Source of the DNA: a virus
Strand: one strand, 5' to 3'
Virus record (IMG/VR): IMGVR_UViG_3300046656_000043
Coordinates: 1-22,005 of that record
Length of the DNA: 22,005 nt
A program made the position numbers and the translations under genes. Shown here one piece after another: positions 1 through 5,962 of this stretch. The notes under the pieces were generated by a model, which saw only the letters and a program-made list of their open reading frames with translations, was not told the DNA's origin and made no database searches. The number at the start of each line of letters is the position of its first letter. Within the stretch, counting starts at the first letter, position 1.

Positions 1-297
1 GGGTATGTCCTTGTCCTTGACGATCGTCACGGCTTCCTCGAGCAGGCCCTCGATCGCCATCGCCGCCTTGGTCGAGACGCGATCCCTCAAGGTCGTCTTG
101 GTGCTGCCGCTCCAGATCTGGGCTTCCTCGATCAGGCGCGACTGGAAGACCTCCGAGCGCTGGATGCGGTCGAACCCGTCCAGATCTATCCCGGCGGTGT
201 CGAGCACCTGTTCGAGCGGTCTGAGATCCCGGGCGATCTCCCGGGCGAGACGCGTGATGTCGATGTCGGTGAGTTGGTCAGCTTTTCGGAGCTGCAT
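1..297 (-). CDS. Small terminase-like / packaging protein, 3' end cut by window edge
   Basis: The minus strand is open for 99 codons from an ATG at 297-295 to the window edge without a stop, so the gene is partial at its C-terminus. An AAGGA sits at good spacing upstream of this ATG (about bases 301-305 read in reverse). The visible protein starts MQLRKADQLTDIDITRLARE, is charged and mostly helical, and contains RSEVFQSRLIEEAQIW followed by TLRDRVSTKAAMAIEGLLEE. An F-x-x-x-L...W segment followed by a helix with Arg, Lys and Glu, just ahead of where a 'KVEALK' helix often occurs, is a layout I associate with phage small-terminase-like proteins; this is recall, not proof. It is divergent from the portal gene and is the only minus-strand gene seen. 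The plus-strand reading frame over it (5-346) is Ser/Arg-rich and looks like its shadow. Alternatives: a DNA-binding regulator or another small head-gene protein. Confidence 0.7.
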   Translation of the reverse strand, partial: MQLRKADQLTDIDITRLAREIARDLRPLEQVLDTAGIDLDGFDRIQRSEVFQSRLIEEAQIWSGSTKTTLRDRVSTKAAMAIEGLLEEAVTIVKDKDIP

Positions 298-304
298 GCG
301 ATCC

Positions 305-333
305 TTGTGGGAAAGTTTCCATGAGCCTACAAT
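305..333 (+). promoter_or_regulatory. Possible sigma70-type promoter for the structural operon
   Basis: TTGTGG (305-310) and TACAAT (328-333) are separated by 17 bases, the optimal spacing for a -35/-10 pair. The -10 differs from TATAAT at one position; the -35 keeps only TTG. The segment lies in the divergent intergenic region, which is visibly more AT-rich than its surroundings, and would start transcription near 340, just ahead of palindrome copy 1 and the portal gene. This is read from consensus only. Confidence 0.4.
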
Positions 334-350
334 TACTAGCACATAAATAC

Positions 351-365
351 TAACCTCGGGAGTTA
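351..365. repeat. Palindrome copy 1 (TAACYYCSGRRGTTA family), portal leader
   Basis: The sequence is TAACCTCGGGAGTTA, flanked by C and G that extend the symmetry to 17 bases. It is identical to copy 4. It lies between the divergent genes; its GGGAG (358-362) is the best Shine-Dalgarno for the portal ATG at 374, though the 11-base spacing is long. Confidence 0.9.
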
Positions 366-373
366 GCCAGCCG

Positions 374-2557
374 ATGGCCGACCCGTTCGCCCCCGCGCCG
401 CCTCCCACTACGGTGCCGATGCAGCAGCGCTATCCAGTGTCGCTGCGCGTCGTGACCAACCAACAAATGGACGAGCGCGACGCCGCGGCGCAGGAGGTCC
501 AGAGCCAAGCGACTGCGTTGACCCAGCCTTCCTACACTGGGCTCGCGGGCTTCATCCGCAACGAGTGGGACATCATGCGCCGCCACCGCGACACGGTGGC
601 CGGGTGGAGTGAACGACTGCTCGTCGCGCTGCGCGCGTTCAACGGCACCTACGATCCACAGAAGCTGCAAGAGATACGGAAATTCGGCGGATCGGAGGTT
701 TACGCCCGTTTGATCGCAGCCAAGTGCCGCGGCGCCAGCTCGCTGCTGCGCGACGTCTATCTCGGCGCCGACCGGTCATGGGGCCTTGAGCCCGAGAGTG
801 ACCCGCCGATCCCCGCCGAGATCGAGCAGTCGATCATGCAGTTCATGCAGCAGGAGCTGCAGGAAGCTGCGTCGGTTGGCATGCAGATCGGCCCGCAGCA
901 GATGAAAGAACGGCTGTGGGGGCTGATGGCGAAAGCCCGCATGGCGGCCAAGAAGAACGCCGAGGACAAGGCGCGGCTGGCCGAGGAAAAGATCGACGAG
1001 ATCCTCACCGAGGGCAACTTCTACGGCGCGCTCGCCGACGTGCTGGTCGACATACCCCTGTTCCCCTACGCGGTGCTGAAGGGACCTTCAGTGCGCATGG
1101 TGTTCGAGGTCGATTGGAGCACTGGTCGGCCGATCATGCGTCGGCGGCCAAAGCTCTGGTGGGAGAGGATCTCTCCATTTGACATCTACTGGACGCCCGG
1201 TGTTGCCGATATCGAGGACGCGTCGATCGTCGAGCGCACGCGCCTGACCCGCACCGATCTCAACGATATGCTCGATGTTCCCGGCTACAACGTCGACAAC
1301 ATCCGGGCAGTGCTGCAGAACTACGGCCGGGCGGGCTTGACCCTCGACTGGGACATGACCGAGGCGCCGCGCGCCATCCTCGAGAACCGCGAGGACCCTT
1401 GGTTCAATCAAAGCCGCATGATCAGCTGTCTCCAATACACCGGAAATGTTCAAGGCGAGATGCTGCGCGAGTACGGGTTCAGCGAGAGCGAGGTGCCCGA
1501 CCCGTTGCGCGACTACGCCATCGAGGCGTGGATGATCGGGCCCTACCTGATCAAGGTGCAGCTGGGCGTGTCGCCGCGGCGCCGGCACAAGTACTATATT
1601 TCGAGCTGGGAAAAAGTTCCCGGCACGCCGGTGGGCAACGCCATCCCCGACCTGATCAGCGACCTCCAAGAGGTCTGCAACGCCAGCATGCGGTCGCTGG
1701 TCAACAATTTGAGCATCGCCTCGGGACCTCAAGTGGTGGTCAACCAAGATCGCCTCGCGGGGCTCGAGACCGGCGAGGACCTCTACCCGTGGAAACGCTG
1801 GTTCGTGACCAACCCGTTGCTCTCGAGCTCGGCCGAGAAGCCGGTCGAGTTCTTCCAGCCACAGTCCAACGCCAACGAATTACTGACGGTGTTCAAGGCG
1901 ATCTACGACTTGTCGGATGATGTCTCGGCAATCCCGAAATATCTGTCCGGCAACTCGCCCGGGGGCGGTGCTGGGCGTACTGCCTCCGGGCTTGCCATGC
2001 TGATGGGCAACGCCAGCAAGCTTCTCCAGACGGTGTGCGCCAACGTCGATCGCGACATCATCAACCTCGCACTGACCAACCTCGTCGATCTCGTGCTGCT
2101 GACCGATCAATCGGGCATGCTGCAGGGCACCGAGAGCATCACGCCCAAGGGCGTGTCGGTCGCCATGCAGAAGGAGACCATGCGCCAGCGTCAGCTCGAG
2201 TTCCTGCAGGTCACGGCCAACCCGATGGACATGCAGATCATGGGCCCCAAGGGCCGCGCGGCGATCCTCCGCTCGGTGTCGACGACGATCGGCATGCCGG
2301 GCGAGGAGATCGTGCCGACCAAGGACGAGATCGAGCAGCAGCAGGAGCAGGCCAAGCAGCTCGCCATGGCGGCGGGCGCCGCAGGGCACCAGCAAACCCC
2401 GCCAGAGGGCGGTGCTCCCCCGGGCGGTGGAGAAGGCGCTGGAGGAGGCCCCGGAGGGGCTCAGGAGGGCGCTCCGTCGCAGATGCAGCGGCCCGCCGGC
2501 GAGAGTACAAAGGCTCAGGCGCCTCGGGCGGCGTTGTTCAAGCAGCGCCCGAAGTAG
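374..2557 (+). CDS. Portal protein (head-tail connector)
   Basis: This 727-residue protein has the length and motif order of podovirus-type portals, which form the dodecameric ring at the capsid vertex through which DNA is packaged and ejected. About residues 266-295 read SPFDIYWTPGVADIEDA then VERTRLTRTDL, the 'site of residence then Arg-rich' motif common in these portals. Residues about 402-459 contain KYYISSWEKVPGTPVGNAIP and a following helix with NASMRSLVNNLSIASGPQ, another portal signature. Residues about 190-215 form a charged helix. The last 70 or so residues are Gln-, Gly- and Pro-rich and look disordered. The start ATG follows palindrome copy 1, and the ORF is the first gene of the plus-strand operon, upstream of scaffold and capsid as expected for a portal. 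Confidence 0.87.
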   Translation: MADPFAPAPPPTTVPMQQRYPVSLRVVTNQQMDERDAAAQEVQSQATALTQPSYTGLAGFIRNEWDIMRRHRDTVAGWSERLLVALRAFNGTYDPQKLQEIRKFGGSEVYARLIAAKCRGASSLLRDVYLGADRSWGLEPESDPPIPAEIEQSIMQFMQQELQEAASVGMQIGPQQMKERLWGLMAKARMAAKKNAEDKARLAEEKIDEILTEGNFYGALADVLVDIPLFPYAVLKGPSVRMVFEVDWSTGRPIMRRRPKLWWERISPFDIYWTPGVADIEDASIVERTRLTRTDLNDMLDVPGYNVDNIRAVLQNYGRAGLTLDWDMTEAPRAILENREDPWFNQSRMISCLQYTGNVQGEMLREYGFSESEVPDPLRDYAIEAWMIGPYLIKVQLGVSPRRRHKYYISSWEKVPGTPVGNAIPDLISDLQEVCNASMRSLVNNLSIASGPQVVVNQDRLAGLETGEDLYPWKRWFVTNPLLSSSAEKPVEFFQPQSNANELLTVFKAIYDLSDDVSAIPKYLSGNSPGGGAGRTASGLAMLMGNASKLLQTVCANVDRDIINLALTNLVDLVLLTDQSGMLQGTESITPKGVSVAMQKETMRQRQLEFLQVTANPMDMQIMGPKGRAAILRSVSTTIGMPGEEIVPTKDEIEQQQEQAKQLAMAAGAAGHQQTPPEGGAPPGGGEGAGGGPGGAQEGAPSQMQRPAGESTKAQAPRAALFKQRPK

Positions 2558-2581
2558 GATTTTTCATCAAGGGAGACGATC

Positions 2582-2893
2582 ATGCAGCCAGTCCGTGGTG
2601 GCAATCACCCGATGCACTCGAACACCGGTACGGGTCCGCAACAGCCGGGCAAGAGCTCGCAGGAGGGCTCGGGCGGCGGCAAGGATCCCGGCGCGGTGGT
2701 TACGGGTGGTCCGTCGAGCGTGATGGGCTTCTCGAGCGGCTCGACCAACAAGGACTATGCCGGCACCCAGACGGCTGGTTGCTCAGCGCAGAAAAAGTCG
2801 GGCGGCGACGGCAAGTGGGCCGAAGGCGGAACCACGGCCATGTTCGGCAACCGCGGCAGCACGCCGGCCAAGGGTGGCTGCTCGGCGCCGTAA
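2582..2893 (+). CDS. Small Gly/Ser-rich protein of unknown function
   Basis: This ORF encodes 103 residues starting MQPVRGGNHPMHSNTGTG, with AAGGGAGA at good spacing before the ATG. It is almost entirely Gly, Ser, Thr, Lys and Gln and predicted disordered by eye. Two short similar motifs each carry the only cysteines, AGCSAQ in the middle and GGCSAP at the very C-terminus, and a TTAMFGNRGS stretch lies between them. I do not recognise the family; small Gly-rich ORFs with an MFG motif next to portal genes are a pattern I recall from other podophages. The stop codon TAA is the first three bases of palindrome copy 2. Composition and codon use match the neighbours, supporting a real gene. Confidence 0.75.
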   Translation: MQPVRGGNHPMHSNTGTGPQQPGKSSQEGSGGGKDPGAVVTGGPSSVMGFSSGSTNKDYAGTQTAGCSAQKKSGGDGKWAEGGTTAMFGNRGSTPAKGGCSAP

Positions 2894-2905
2894 CTCCGGA
2901 GGTTA
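2891..2905. repeat. Palindrome copy 2, at a gene junction
   Basis: The sequence is TAACTCCGGAGGTTA. Its TAA is the stop of the 2582-2893 ORF, and its GGAGG (2898-2902) is a strong Shine-Dalgarno six bases before the GTG start at 2909, so one element supplies both termination and initiation signals. Confidence 0.9.
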
Positions 2906-2908
2906 GTC

Positions 2909-3154
2909 GTGGCCAAGAGCCTTCTGCCCGGCATACCGCATTTTTCGAAGGCGACGCCCAAACCGGGGACGCCGGACACGAAGAACATCTTCGGGTACGG
3001 CTCCCACTCGAAGTTTTTCACGCCCGCCAAACCAGTAACTCCAAAATCTGGAGTGGCTCACCTTGATTTTTCTCAAGGTGTTCCGAAAACCCGCAAGGGG
3101 ACAACTACGTTGGGCAAGGGCAAGTTTCCGCCGCCGCTGCCCAAGTACCCCTAG
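2909..3154 (+). CDS. Small Pro/Lys-rich protein of unknown function (GTG start)
   Basis: This ORF of 81 residues begins with GTG, chosen because GGAGG inside palindrome copy 2 lies six bases upstream. The protein (MAKSLLPGIPHFSKATPKPG...) is basic and rich in Pro, Lys, Gly and Phe, with no visible domain or membrane segment. The stretch coding for roughly residues 43-60 is more AT-rich than the rest and forms two consecutive stem-loops (3038-3054 and 3059-3080). The TAG stop overlaps the AGGAG of the next gene, suggesting translational coupling. Its position between portal and scaffold suggests a minor head or assembly factor; no function can be assigned. Confidence 0.72.
   Translation: MAKSLLPGIPHFSKATPKPGTPDTKNIFGYGSHSKFFTPAKPVTPKSGVAHLDFSQGVPKTRKGTTTLGKGKFPPPLPKYP
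3038..3080 (+). other. Two consecutive stem-loops inside a small ORF
   Basis: ACTCCA (3038-3043) pairs with TGGAGT (3049-3054) across a 5-base loop. CACCTTGA (3059-3066) pairs perfectly with TCAAGGTG (3073-3080) across TTTTTC. No U-run follows the second stem, so this is not a standard intrinsic terminator. The segment lies within the coding sequence of the 2909-3154 ORF. Confidence 0.6.
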
Positions 3155-3166
3155 GAGCGGCACGCC

Positions 3167-3451
3167 ATGAAGACGCCCACCATCCACAAGTTCGGCCCCA
3201 AGCGGATCAACCCCGGCAGCGGCCGCCTGATCACCCACAAGGGCAAGGGCGGCGGACTGCAGACGCTGCCGTCGCGCCACGCGCTGAACGTGCTGACTAA
3301 GGGCGACCCGGTCGAGCGGTCGTTCAACAACTACGCCAAGCTGACGCCCACGGGTTCGAGCGCGCCGGGCAGCTACGCCGACATCATGCAGATGGGGCTG
3401 AACGCTACCGATCCGGCGGCCGGTACGCCGACCGACGAGTCGGAGATGTAA
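3167..3451 (+). CDS. Small basic protein of unknown function
   Basis: This ORF encodes 94 residues (MKTPTIHKFGPKRINPGSGR...). The first half is basic and Gly-rich, the second half acidic and Thr/Ala-rich, ending TPTDESEM. The ATG follows an AGGAG that is merged with the TAG stop of the previous gene, nine bases apart. Its TAA stop overlaps the next start by one base (TAATG). No domain, signal peptide or membrane helix is visible. Tight coupling on both sides within the portal-to-scaffold interval supports a real gene, probably a minor structural or assembly protein. No family recognised. Confidence 0.72.
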   Translation: MKTPTIHKFGPKRINPGSGRLITHKGKGGGLQTLPSRHALNVLTKGDPVERSFNNYAKLTPTGSSAPGSYADIMQMGLNATDPAAGTPTDESEM

Positions 3452-3717
3452 TGGCAGTCTCGCCGCTCACCGATCTGGTCATGGCTGCTGCCTCATTGAA
3501 AGCGACCGCACCAGAGGCGTTCAAAAGTTTTTGTGATACGCTGCGATCGTACGAGGGGCAGTCTATCGTCGAGATGATTGGCGCTGACGGCAACGATCTG
3601 TTCCGGGCGCAGGGTAAAACGAAAACTATCCAAGAACTCCGCAAGCACATCGTCGAGTGCTACGAGCTCAAGGACAAATTCATCAGGAGAGACTCAAATG
3701 CCAGAACCTCTGGTTAA
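3451..3717 (+). CDS. Small helical protein of unknown function upstream of scaffold
   Basis: This ORF encodes 88 residues (MAVSPLTDLVMAAASLKATA...). It is predominantly helical by composition, with Cys at two positions and no Gly-rich tail, unlike the three preceding small ORFs. The ATG overlaps the upstream TAA by one base. Its last 20 bases overlap the start of the scaffold gene, whose AGGAGA lies inside this ORF. I recall small helical proteins of similar size and place in other podophage head operons but cannot name a family. A role in head assembly is inference from position only. Confidence 0.72.
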   Translation: MAVSPLTDLVMAAASLKATAPEAFKSFCDTLRSYEGQSIVEMIGADGNDLFRAQGKTKTIQELRKHIVECYELKDKFIRRDSNARTSG

Positions 3718-4822
3718 CACGCAAGTACCGGCCGACGGCGTGGATCCCAAGGTGGTGGTCCCTCCGGCTGTCGCTGCAGCCGCTGCGGCCGCTGTCGCCG
3801 CACACGCCGCGGTATACGGCTCGGGCGACGGCGCCACGGTGCAACCCCCGGCCAACGGTCAGGCACAGCCCAACGGTCAGGCGCAGCCCAACGGCCACGT
3901 CGAGCCGGAACTGCCCGAGACCAATCCCGACGGCACGGTCAACTGGGAGAACCGCTTCAAGGCCCTCAAGGGCCGCTACGACGCCGACAGCCGTCGATGG
4001 GGCGAGAGCCAGCAGCAGTACGACGATCGGATGCGTGCGCTGTCGACCGAGAACCAGCGCCTGAAAGCGCCGCCGCTGCCCGGTGCCGGGCCGGCGCCGA
4101 CGCTGGTCACGGCGCAGGAGGTTCAGGACTACGGTGCCGACTTCCTCGACGTCGTGCGCCGCGCCGCGGTCGAGGCGGTTTTACCGACGCTCAAGCCGCT
4201 CGCCGAGGAGATCGGCACGGTTAAGGCGAGGGTCGAGAACGCCGAGAGCGAGACCGGCAAACAGTTCGTCCAGCGCATGACCGGCTCGCTCGATCAGCAG
4301 GTGCCGGGCTGGAACCAGCTCAATGCCGATCCGAATTTCATTGCGTGGACCAAGCAACCCGACATATTCTCTGGCCTTAACCGGCAAGAGATGCTGCAGA
4401 GGGCGTGGTACGCAGGCGAAAGCAACCGTGTCGCCGCCTTCTTCCAAACGTTTCTTGCAGAGGAGGCTGCCACTAACCCGGCAGCGGCTCAGGCCCGCCA
4501 GCAGGCTATGGGTGGCGCGGGCGGACACGCTTACCAGAACGGTGAGCCTGCTTCGCCGACCGCCCCTCCAGCCCCTCGCGTGACGCTCGAGTCGTTGGCC
4601 GCGCCCGGCAGAGCCCGTCCGGCTGGCGTGACGCCCCCCGGTGGCAAACCCGTCTGGACTGCCGCTGGCATCTCCCAGTTCTACTTGGACGTGGCCAACG
4701 GCAAATTCCGTGGACGGGATGCTGAACGCGTCGCGACTGAGCAGGACCTGATGGCGGCACAGCGCGAAGGACGCATCCAAGTGAACCCACGCACGGCGAC
4801 GTCGATCCAAGGCAACGGATAG
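3698..4822 (+). CDS. Capsid scaffolding protein
   Basis: The reading frame is open from 3578, but the ATG at 3698 is chosen because AGGAGA (3685-3690) lies seven bases upstream and the frame before it only shadows the previous gene. This gives 374 residues. The N-terminus is Ala/Pro-rich with a repeated NGQAQP unit. Residues about 82-124 (WENRFKALKGRYDADSRRW onward) form a charged coiled-coil-like helix. Residues about 140-185 are helical and acidic. The C-terminal region, about residues 324-362, has the FYLDVANGKFRGRDAE then AAQREGRI pattern I associate with podophage scaffolds. Scaffolds direct procapsid assembly and leave before DNA fills the head. The place directly before the capsid gene, low complexity and helical content all agree. 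Confidence 0.78.
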   Translation: MPEPLVNTQVPADGVDPKVVVPPAVAAAAAAAVAAHAAVYGSGDGATVQPPANGQAQPNGQAQPNGHVEPELPETNPDGTVNWENRFKALKGRYDADSRRWGESQQQYDDRMRALSTENQRLKAPPLPGAGPAPTLVTAQEVQDYGADFLDVVRRAAVEAVLPTLKPLAEEIGTVKARVENAESETGKQFVQRMTGSLDQQVPGWNQLNADPNFIAWTKQPDIFSGLNRQEMLQRAWYAGESNRVAAFFQTFLAEEAATNPAAAQARQQAMGGAGGHAYQNGEPASPTAPPAPRVTLESLAAPGRARPAGVTPPGGKPVWTAAGISQFYLDVANGKFRGRDAERVATEQDLMAAQREGRIQVNPRTATSIQGNG

Positions 4823-4828
4823 CTGACT

Positions 4829-4855
4829 GGATCGGCTCGCTGCAGGAGCTGATCC
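4829..4855 (+). promoter_or_regulatory. Stem-loop covering the capsid gene ribosome binding site
   Basis: GGATCGGCTC (4829-4838) pairs with GAGCTGATCC (4846-4855) over 10 bp with one G-U wobble and a 7-base loop. The right arm ends at the base directly before the capsid ATG (4856). The Shine-Dalgarno AGGAG (4844-4848) has two bases in the loop and three in the stem. It occupies nearly the whole gap between scaffold and capsid genes. A translational control role is inference. Confidence 0.65.
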
Positions 4856-5884
4856 ATGGCCGTCTATCCTCTCGCCGGCGCCGCCACCAACCCGGCAATC
4901 TACCCGACTGGCTCGTTTGGCCCTTCGCCGGGCTACTCGCATACCGTCATCCCTGAGATCTGGTCAGGCAAGCTGATCGAGAAGTTCTACGCCTCGACAG
5001 TGCTGGCCGCGATCTCGAACACCGCCTACGAAGGCGAGATCAAGAACCAAGGCGACACGGTCCACATCCGGACCAAGCCGACGATCACCATCAACGACTA
5101 CCTCGCCGATGGTGGGATCGTCGTCGAGCGGCCGAGCTCCAACATCGTCGATCTGCTCATCAACAAGGGCAAGTACTTCGCGACGATCCTCGACGACGTC
5201 ATGGAGACGCAGTCGGACATCAACCTGATGGGCGTGTGGTCGGACGATGCGGCCCAGCAGATGAAGATCAAGATCGACACCGACGTGCTGCTCGGGCTCT
5301 TGGGTCAGGCCGACGCGTCGAACCAAGGCGCCACCGCGGGCAAGATCTCGGCGTCGCTCAATCTCGGCATCACCGGCACGCCGCAGGTCCTGATCCCCAA
5401 CGCGGTCACGCCGGCGGTCGCCAACCAGATCACCATCCTGCAGATGCTGCTGCGGCTGGGGCAGTGCCTCGACGAGCAGAACATCCCCGAGGAAGGCCGC
5501 TGGGCGGTGATCCCGACTTGGGCTTCGACGATGATCAAGTCGTCGGAACTGCGGCAGGCCTACCTGTCGGGTGATCAGACCTCGATGCTGCGCAACGGAC
5601 GGCTGGGCATGGTCGATCGGTTCACCATCTACGTCAGCAACCTGCTGCCCAAGGGTCCAGTCACCGGGCCGCCGGCGCTGGCGGGCGGTCCCCCGGCCGA
5701 GTACGCGATCTACGCCGGCCACGCCCACGGCCTGACGTTCGCGAGCCAAGTCTCCAAGGTCGAGACGCTCCGCTCCGAGCACACGTTCGGCCAGATCCTG
5801 CGCGGGTTGCAGGTCTACGGCTACAAGGTCGTCGATCCGATCGCCATCGCGCAGGCGATCGTCACGCAGGGCGCGGGCCTCTAA
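4856..5884 (+). CDS. Major capsid protein
   Basis: This 342-residue protein has the length of an HK97-fold podophage coat protein and follows the scaffold gene directly. About residues 38-60 (WSGKLIEKFYASTVLAAISN) and then VHIRTKPTITINDYLAD, FATILDDVMETQSDINLMG and the DDAAQQMKIKIDTDVLLGLL helix form the order usual in these coat proteins: N-terminal arm, E-loop-like strand pair, spine helix. WAVIPTWASTMIKSSELRQA resembles the P-domain segment. It would self-assemble with the portal into the procapsid. The ATG is preceded by AGGAG held partly in a 10-bp stem-loop. The TAA stop is the first three bases of palindrome copy 3, and a perfect 9-bp hairpin follows. No protease gene is seen next to it and no obvious cleaved propeptide is visible. 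Confidence 0.87.
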   Translation: MAVYPLAGAATNPAIYPTGSFGPSPGYSHTVIPEIWSGKLIEKFYASTVLAAISNTAYEGEIKNQGDTVHIRTKPTITINDYLADGGIVVERPSSNIVDLLINKGKYFATILDDVMETQSDINLMGVWSDDAAQQMKIKIDTDVLLGLLGQADASNQGATAGKISASLNLGITGTPQVLIPNAVTPAVANQITILQMLLRLGQCLDEQNIPEEGRWAVIPTWASTMIKSSELRQAYLSGDQTSMLRNGRLGMVDRFTIYVSNLLPKGPVTGPPALAGGPPAEYAIYAGHAHGLTFASQVSKVETLRSEHTFGQILRGLQVYGYKVVDPIAIAQAIVTQGAGL

Positions 5885-5896
5885 CCTCCGGGGTTA
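5882..5896. repeat. Palindrome copy 3, capsid gene stop
   Basis: The sequence is TAACCTCCGGGGTTA, extended by C and G to 17 symmetric bases. Its TAA is the stop codon of the capsid gene. Unlike the other junction copies, no start codon follows closely; the fibre ATG is 67 bases further on, behind a degenerate half copy (TAACTCCGG, from 5947). Confidence 0.9.
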
Positions 5897-5901
5897 GTCG
5901 G

Positions 5902-5923
5902 GCGGTATCCATTTGGATACCGC
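5902..5923 (+). other. Perfect 9-bp stem-loop after the capsid gene
   Basis: GCGGTATCC (5902-5910) pairs with GGATACCGC (5915-5923) across ATTT. It lies 18 bases after the capsid stop. There is no U-run after it, so it may be an mRNA-stabilising or processing hairpin, or a factor-assisted terminator, rather than a classic intrinsic terminator. Confidence 0.7.
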
Positions 5924-5937
5924 TCGTCTAGCAATAA

Positions 5938-5960
5938 CTTACCCATTAACTCCGGGTGAG
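5938..5960 (+). promoter_or_regulatory. Possible hairpin over the fibre gene ribosome binding site
   Basis: CTTACCC (5938-5944) can pair with GGGTGAG (5954-5960) over 7 bp with one wobble and a 9-base loop. The right arm holds the GGGTGAGG that is the only Shine-Dalgarno-like sequence before the fibre ATG at 5963. The loop contains the left half of a degenerate palindrome copy. Confidence 0.35.
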
Positions 5961-5962
5961 GT

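Noticed and set aside
5-346. Plus-strand 113-codon open frame at the left edge
   Set aside because: It is Ser/Arg-rich with no domain and no ribosome binding site, and lies opposite a better minus-strand frame with its own AAGGA and normal amino-acid composition.
2035-3066. Plus-strand 343-codon frame overlapping portal end and two small genes
   Set aside because: It is Arg/Gly/His-rich, overlaps three better-supported genes, has no ribosome binding site and crosses the palindrome junction.
3578-3697. N-terminal extension of the scaffold protein to the start at 3578
   Set aside because: It overlaps the previous gene, has atypical Ser/Arg/Thr-rich composition and no Shine-Dalgarno, whereas ATG 3698 has AGGAGA at seven bases.
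5902-5923. Calling this hairpin a standard intrinsic terminator
   Set aside because: The stem is strong, but the bases after it (TCGTCTAGC) contain no run of T.
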